Shown here: positions 16,348 through 20,141 of the stretch, one piece after another
How positions within the stretch are numbered: position 1 is the first letter of the stretch
How the letters are laid out: every line of letters starts with the position of its first letter
Origin: Cytophagales bacterium
GTDB taxonomy: Bacteria > Bacteroidota > Bacteroidia > Cytophagales > MED-G16
NCBI GenBank assembly: GCA_029940715.1
Contig: JAPYTU010000006.1
Span: 15,965 to 36,105, forward strand
DNA: 20,141 nucleotides
Direction: 5' to 3'
The notes under the pieces: generated by a model
The model's database searches: none
What the model was told of the DNA's origin: nothing
What the model saw: the letters and a program-made list of their open reading frames with translations, nothing else
Program-made: the position numbers and the translations under genes

Positions 16348-17113
16348 GATTAATTTTTTTTATTTCAATAGCCAACCAAATAAATTCACTAATTTTTAAT
16401 TGTTCAGCTCTCTTAGAAAAAATATTATTTTTAATAAATGCTAATGGCAAATTTAGATTTTTTAGTGAATTTCTCAATGTTTTTCTTCTATTTTGAAAAG
16501 ATTGTTTAATAATTTTTTTATAAAAATTATAGTCAACACCAATATCCATTACTTCATTTCTTATTCCTTTTACAACAGCAGAGTAAACCTTAGGCTTAGG
16601 ATTAAATGATATAGGGTCAACTATAAATTCTAAATTTAAATTAAAATACGTTTGCATAAGAACCGACAAAATACCATAAGATTTATTATTATAATTTGAA
16701 CAAATCCTTTCACCTACTTCTTTTTGAATTAATATCACAAACTCAGAAATAATCAATCTATTATCCAAAATTTTAAAAAGAATTTGAGATGAAATATAAT
16801 ATGGCAAATTGCTTATTATTGAAAATTTAGATTTAAATAATAAAGAAAAATCAAGGTTCAAAACATCTTCATGTATAATTTTCAAATTATTTGGAAAATG
16901 TTCTTTTAAGTAAACAATGCAATCATTATCTATTTCATTAACAATAAAATTATCTATTTTTTCATTTAATAAATACTTCGTCAATACCCCTTTACCTGAT
17001 CCAATTTCTATAATATTAGATTTTTCACTTAATAGATTAACAATTCTTACAGCAACCTCTTCATTATTTAAAAAATGCTGTCCATATTTTTTTTTATTTT
17101 TTATTCTTGTCAT
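16328..17113 (-). CDS. rsmA: 16S rRNA (adenine1518-N6/adenine1519-N6)-dimethyltransferase RsmA (KsgA)
   Basis: A 261-residue S-adenosylmethionine-dependent enzyme that dimethylates two adjacent adenines in the 3' hairpin of 16S rRNA during small-subunit assembly. The start KKKYGQHFLNN is diagnostic; the SAM site is IIEIGSGKGVLT (34-45) and the catalytic motif IV is NLPYYIS (102-108). The C-terminal helical domain contains FQNRRKTLRNSL, typical of KsgA. Length is normal for the family. It lies divergent from pdxA across a 45-bp gap and upstream of mgtE, overlapping it by 20 bp. Confidence 0.97.
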   Translation of the reverse strand: MTRIKNKKKYGQHFLNNEEVAVRIVNLLSEKSNIIEIGSGKGVLTKYLLNEKIDNFIVNEIDNDCIVYLKEHFPNNLKIIHEDVLNLDFSLLFKSKFSIISNLPYYISSQILFKILDNRLIISEFVILIQKEVGERICSNYNNKSYGILSVLMQTYFNLNLEFIVDPISFNPKPKVYSAVVKGIRNEVMDIGVDYNFYKKIIKQSFQNRRKTLRNSLKNLNLPLAFIKNNIFSKRAEQLKISEFIWLAIEIKKINHEILPN

Positions 17114-17138
17114 AATAATTAATTGAATATTAAATTTG
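17107..17138 (+). promoter_or_regulatory. Promoter for pdxA: TTG (-33) and TAAATTTG (-7)
   Basis: TTG at 17107-17109 and TAAATTTG at 17131-17138 are separated by 21 bp, fitting the Bacteroidota TTTG-N19-21-TAnnTTTG promoter. This is the only site in the window where I found both boxes at correct spacing. The -7 box ends 20 bp before the pdxA ATG at 17159 and makes an upstream TTG start at 17123 implausible. Confidence 0.55.
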
Positions 17139-17158
17139 AAGAAAGTATTATTAAATTA

Positions 17159-18172
17159 ATGAAAAATAAAATTAAGAAAAAACTAATTATTGGTTTTAGT
17201 ATTGGAGATTATAATGGAATTGGTCCTGAAGTTTTAATTAAATCATTTTCTAACAAAAAATTATTTAAAAGATGCATTCCTGTGATTTTTTGTAATCCAA
17301 AAATAATAAATTTTTATAAAAAAAAACTTAACATACAGATTGATATTTTTATTTGCTCAAATATATCTTCTATAAAAGAAAATGTTTTAAACATATATTC
17401 AACAATAAATAATAACATAACCATAGAACCAGGAACTGTAAATAGTGCTGTTGGCGAATATGCTGTAAAATCTTTAGAAGAATTATTTATTTCAATAAAT
17501 AATAATAAAATTAATGGGATAGTTACATTACCATTCTGTAAAATCAGCATACAATCTAAAAAATTTAATTTTCCAGGTCATACAGAATATTTATTAGAAA
17601 AAACTAATCAAAAAGAAAACATAATGATAATGGTTTCTAATAAACTAAAAATAGGTTTTATAAGTGGACATTTATCTTTGAAATTGATGATTAATTCTAT
17701 TAATAAAGAAAAATTTTATAACAAAATTTTGATTTTTATAAATTCATTAAAATATGATTTTAACATCAAAAAACCTAAAATTGCTATCCTTGGAATCAAT
17801 CCTCATGCTGGTGAATTAGGCTTATTAGGAAAAGAAGAAATTGAAATTATTAATCCAATAATTGATAAGTTAAACAAAAAAGAAAATAAAATAGAAGGTC
17901 CTTTTTCAGCTGATTCATTTTTTGGTATGAAAAATTATTTAAAATACGATGGTGTAATATCCTGTTACCATGATCAAGGTCTTATAGGTTTTAAATCATT
18001 ATTTTTTGATGAGGGGGTTAATTATACTGGAGGATTGCCAATTGTAAGAACATCACCTGATCATGGAACCGCACATGATATTGCTGGAAAAGGAAAAGCA
18101 AGTGAATTATCACTCACCAATGCAATAAAGCTAAATATTAAAATATTAAATAATAGAAATTTTAATTCATAA
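17159..18172 (+). CDS. pdxA: 4-hydroxythreonine-4-phosphate dehydrogenase PdxA
   Basis: A 337-residue enzyme of the DXP-dependent pyridoxal phosphate pathway; it oxidises 4-phosphooxy-threonine with NAD and the product decarboxylates. SIGDYNGIGPEV (GIGPEV at 20-25) is the family start motif. The metal-binding histidines are His141 in FPGHTEYLL, His216 in INPHAGELG and His271 in CYHDQGLIGF. RTSPDHGTAHDIAGKG near the C-terminus is strongly diagnostic. The frame extends to a TTG at 17123, but the ATG at 17159 lies just after a good promoter and gives a normal N-terminus. It is the first gene of a rightward run with a DUF177 gene, rpmF, fabH and efp, a typical Bacteroidota order. Confidence 0.96.
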   Translation: MKNKIKKKLIIGFSIGDYNGIGPEVLIKSFSNKKLFKRCIPVIFCNPKIINFYKKKLNIQIDIFICSNISSIKENVLNIYSTINNNITIEPGTVNSAVGEYAVKSLEELFISINNNKINGIVTLPFCKISIQSKKFNFPGHTEYLLEKTNQKENIMIMVSNKLKIGFISGHLSLKLMINSINKEKFYNKILIFINSLKYDFNIKKPKIAILGINPHAGELGLLGKEEIEIINPIIDKLNKKENKIEGPFSADSFFGMKNYLKYDGVISCYHDQGLIGFKSLFFDEGVNYTGGLPIVRTSPDHGTAHDIAGKGKASELSLTNAIKLNIKILNNRNFNS

Positions 18173-18182
18173 TTTTTTTATT

Positions 18183-18200
18183 AAAATATTATAATATTTT
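18183..18200. repeat. 18-bp perfect palindrome between pdxA and the DUF177 gene
   Basis: AAAATATTATAATATTTT is its own reverse complement and is followed by TTAC and a T-rich stretch. TACATTTT at 18201-18208, one base off TAnnTTTG, follows directly and lies 11 bp before the DUF177 start. It might be a weak attenuator or promoter element; A/T-only palindromes also arise easily by chance. Confidence 0.35.
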
Positions 18201-18219
18201 TACATTTTAATTTAAACCT

Positions 18220-18732
18220 ATGTCAATAAAGATATTAAAACAATTTGATATAAAAATTCAAAGTTTATCAAATAATAAACATGAATTTATTTTTGATTTT
18301 GACCAAAATCTTTTTGATTTTTTTTCAAAAAATTTAGATAGTAAAAAAAGTTCTGGAACATGTAAAATTGAATTTATAAAAAATGATCTAATGTTAAATC
18401 TACTTTTTCAGATAGAAGGTAAAACAAAACTTATTTGTGACAGAAGCCTAAAAGAATTTAATTATTTAATAAAAACTGAAAATAAACTTTTATTTAAATT
18501 CAGTAATCATGATGAAGAATTATCAGATGAAATACTAACAATAAACCATAATAAATCTATTTTAAATGTAGGAAAGTTCATTTATGAATTTTTTATATTA
18601 AAAATTCCTATAAAAAGATTACATCCTTCCTTAAAAAATGAAGATAATATTGATAATTTTGTATACTCAACTATTAAAGATGAAAAAAAAATTGATCCAA
18701 GACTAGAATTATTAAAAAAACTTAAAAAATAA
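18220..18732 (+). CDS. DUF177 (YceD-like) protein upstream of rpmF
   Basis: A 170-residue soluble protein of the DUF177 family, named mainly by its position directly before rpmF together with a matching pattern: SSGTCKIEFIKNDLMLNLLFQIEGKTKLICDRSL in two parts (45-60 and 61-76), where a small beta domain leads to a single Cys73 in LICDRSLKEF. The second cysteine of the CxxC-type site of proteobacterial members is Ser here, as I recall for Flavobacteria. The C-terminal KKIDPRLELLKKLKK is the usual tail. In other bacteria YceD is linked to 23S rRNA or large-subunit maturation; that role is inferred here. It ends 4 bp before rpmF. Confidence 0.85.
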   Translation: MSIKILKQFDIKIQSLSNNKHEFIFDFDQNLFDFFSKNLDSKKSSGTCKIEFIKNDLMLNLLFQIEGKTKLICDRSLKEFNYLIKTENKLLFKFSNHDEELSDEILTINHNKSILNVGKFIYEFFILKIPIKRLHPSLKNEDNIDNFVYSTIKDEKKIDPRLELLKKLKK

Positions 18733-18736
18733 AATT

Positions 18737-18928
18737 ATGGCACATCCTAAAAGGAAAATATCTAAAACAAGAAGAGATAAAAGAAGAACACATTATAAAG
18801 ATACACCAAAAAGCTTCGTAATATGCCCAACAACAGGTGAATCACATCTCCCCCACAGAGCATTCTGGTATGAAGGAAAACTTTATTATAAAGGAAAAGT
18901 TGTACTAGAAAAAAAAGTATCAGCTTAA
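18737..18928 (+). CDS. rpmF: 50S ribosomal protein L32
   Basis: A 63-residue basic ribosomal protein of the large subunit. MAHPKRKISKTRRDKRRTHY is the clear Bacteroidota L32 start, and CPTTGESHLPHRAFW matches the centre. Only one cysteine (Cys30) is left, so the four-cysteine zinc ribbon of other L32 proteins is lost and this is a zinc-free form. It lies 4 bp after the DUF177 gene and 12 bp before fabH. Confidence 0.97.
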   Translation: MAHPKRKISKTRRDKRRTHYKDTPKSFVICPTTGESHLPHRAFWYEGKLYYKGKVVLEKKVSA

Positions 18929-18940
18929 CAATAAGCATTT

Positions 18941-19942
18941 ATGGTTATAAAAAAAATAAAATCAAGTATATCTGGAGTTTTTGGATATGTTCCTGATTAT
19001 GTTCTTACGAACAAAGAGCTTGAAAAGCTTGTTAATACAACAGATGAATGGATAGTTACAAGAACAGGAATTAAAGAAAGAAGAATTTTAAAAGGAAATT
19101 TACAAGGAACTTCTGTTATAGGAATTAAATGCGTAAATGGTTTGTTAGAAAAAACAAATACTGATGCTAAAGAAATTGATTTAATCATATGTGCAACAGT
19201 TACACCTGATATGGCATTTCCATCTACTGCTAACTTAATTTCTAATGAAGTTGGAGCAACTAATTCATACAGTTTTGATATATCTGCAGCATGTTCTGGA
19301 TTTTTATATGCTTTAACTACAGCTTCACAGTTTATTGAAGCTGGAACACATAAAAAAGTAATAGTTGTTGGTGCAGATAAAATGTCATCAATAGTTAATT
19401 ATGAAGATAGAAAAAACTGTGTTTTATTTGGAGATGGTGGAGGAGCTGTTTTACTAGAACCATCTATAGATGATACAGGAATACAAGATTATATATTAAA
19501 AAGTGATGGATCAGGAGGATCAATGTTATGCTTAAAAGCTGGAGGAAGTAAAAAACCTGCTTCAATTGAAACTATTAATAATAAAGAACATTTTATCTAT
19601 CAAGAAGGTTCATCAGTTTTTAAATTTGCTGTTACTAAAATGGCAGATGTTTCAGAAGAGATTATGCTTAATAATAATTTAAATTCAGATAAAATTGCTT
19701 ATTTAATTCCTCATCAGGCAAATAAAAGAATAATTGATGCAACTGCAAATAGAATGGGAATAGGTCCAGAAAAAGTACTATTAAATATTGAAAAATATGG
19801 AAATACTACTGCAGGTACAATACCGCTTTGTTTTTGGGACTTTGAAAAATTATTTAAAAAAGGTGATAATTTAATACTAGCAGCATTTGGAGGAGGTTTT
19901 ACTTGGGGTTCCATTTATTTAAAATGGTCTTATAATAGCTAA
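18941..19942 (+). CDS. fabH: 3-oxoacyl-[acyl-carrier-protein] synthase III
   Basis: A 333-residue condensing enzyme that joins acetyl- or branched acyl-CoA with malonyl-ACP to begin fatty acid synthesis. The catalytic triad is Cys118 in SAACSGFLYAL, His258 in IPHQANKRI and Asn288 in EKYGNTTAGTIPLC. TTDEWIVTRTGIKERRI at 33-49 is a typical N-terminal segment and FGDGGGAVLLE is also canonical. Length is normal. A branched-chain 2-oxo acid dehydrogenase, if the E1 upstream is one, would supply the branched primers common in Bacteroidota lipids; this link is inference. It is co-oriented with rpmF and efp (4-bp gap to efp). Confidence 0.97.
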   Translation: MVIKKIKSSISGVFGYVPDYVLTNKELEKLVNTTDEWIVTRTGIKERRILKGNLQGTSVIGIKCVNGLLEKTNTDAKEIDLIICATVTPDMAFPSTANLISNEVGATNSYSFDISAACSGFLYALTTASQFIEAGTHKKVIVVGADKMSSIVNYEDRKNCVLFGDGGGAVLLEPSIDDTGIQDYILKSDGSGGSMLCLKAGGSKKPASIETINNKEHFIYQEGSSVFKFAVTKMADVSEEIMLNNNLNSDKIAYLIPHQANKRIIDATANRMGIGPEKVLLNIEKYGNTTAGTIPLCFWDFEKLFKKGDNLILAAFGGGFTWGSIYLKWSYNS

Positions 19943-19946
19943 TAAT

Positions 19947-20141
19947 ATGGCAACTGCAAATGATATTAAGAATGGTATTTGTATAGAATTTAATGATAAT
20001 TTATTTTTTGTTACTGAATTCCAACATGTAAAACCTGGTAAAGGACCTGCATTTGTAAGAACAAAACTTAAGAATGCTAGAACTGGAAAAGTTATTGACA
20101 ATACTTTTCCATCTGGACACAAAATAATAACTGCTCGAGTA
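19947..20141 (+). CDS. efp: Elongation factor P, 3' truncated by window edge
   Basis: The first 65 codons of efp, open to the last base. MATANDIKNGICIEFNDNLF and EFQHVKPGKGPAFVRTKLKN match the KOW-like N-terminal domain; Lys32 at the tip of KPGKG corresponds to the modified Lys34 of E. coli EF-P. NTFPSGHKI follows as in Bacteroidota relatives. EF-P relieves ribosome stalling at proline runs. About two thirds of the ~188-residue protein lies beyond the window. It starts 4 bp after fabH. Confidence 0.95.
   Translation, partial: MATANDIKNGICIEFNDNLFFVTEFQHVKPGKGPAFVRTKLKNARTGKVIDNTFPSGHKIITARV

Noticed and set aside
16917..17126. Plus-strand frame opposite the 5' end of rsmA
   Set aside because: It mirrors conserved rsmA codons; the encoded peptide has no recognisable features.
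17314..17550. Minus-strand frame inside pdxA
   Set aside because: Contained within pdxA and without family resemblance.
18997..20122. Minus-strand frames opposite fabH and efp
   Set aside because: All are antisense to strongly conserved coding sequence.
1..20141. CRISPR array, insertion sequence, prophage or toxin-antitoxin module
   Set aside because: No direct-repeat array, transposase, integrase, phage or toxin-like gene was seen; all genes but a few are recognisable housekeeping families of uniform base composition.

Overview
The window looks like a piece of the chromosome of a marine-type, compact, very A+T-rich member of the Bacteroidota, most likely Flavobacteriales. The evidence is the gene families and their order: a fused E1 alpha-beta 2-oxo acid dehydrogenase carrying the Bacteroidota-style WDDGYGIS segment, an ExbB / small membrane protein / ExbD / ExbD cluster, a stand-alone HsdR-N-like protein, and a pdxA - DUF177 - rpmF - fabH - efp run. 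Shine-Dalgarno sequences are generally absent and TAnnTTTG promoter-like boxes sit before several genes. Stops are mostly TAA, with TGA used as a genuine stop for ald and TAG for the MFS gene, so the standard bacterial code applies.

Layout. Positions 1-2409 (+): the 3' part of a DUF255 thioredoxin-fold/YyaL protein gene, then a lipoprotein of unknown function. 2413-4830 (-): fused 2-oxo acid dehydrogenase E1. 4831-5074: an almost pure A+T divergent intergenic region with inverted repeats. 5075-6187 (+): alanine dehydrogenase with a GTG start. 6179-7933 (-): a small PD-(D/E)XK-like protein and a UMF1/Atg22-like MFS transporter. 7976-10236 (-): a translationally coupled exbB - small membrane protein - exbD - exbD operon. 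10319-10410 (-): tRNA-Ser(GGA), directly behind tatD. 10414-13428 (-): ABC exporter ATPase, permease and TatD nuclease. 13478-14032 (+): ruvC. 14025-14895 (-): greA and a HIT protein. 14959-17113 (-): rsmA and mgtE. 17159-20141 (+): pdxA, DUF177 protein, rpmF, fabH and the 5' part of efp.

The content is almost entirely housekeeping: branched-chain or other 2-oxo acid oxidation and alanine catabolism, ion-driven energisation of outer-membrane transport, DNA repair (ruvC, tatD), transcript cleavage, rRNA modification, translation and fatty acid initiation. Genes are packed tightly, with convergent pairs overlapping by 8-9 bp and same-strand neighbours sharing TAATG junctions. I see no mobile element, CRISPR array, prophage or toxin-antitoxin module, and no convincing new multi-gene system. 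The least explained items are the DGDGD lipoprotein, the lone HsdR-N-like protein, the small membrane protein inside the exb operon and a perfect 13-bp inverted repeat at the end of that operon. Several start codons were moved from the longest-ORF position to an internal ATG; the reasons are given per gene.
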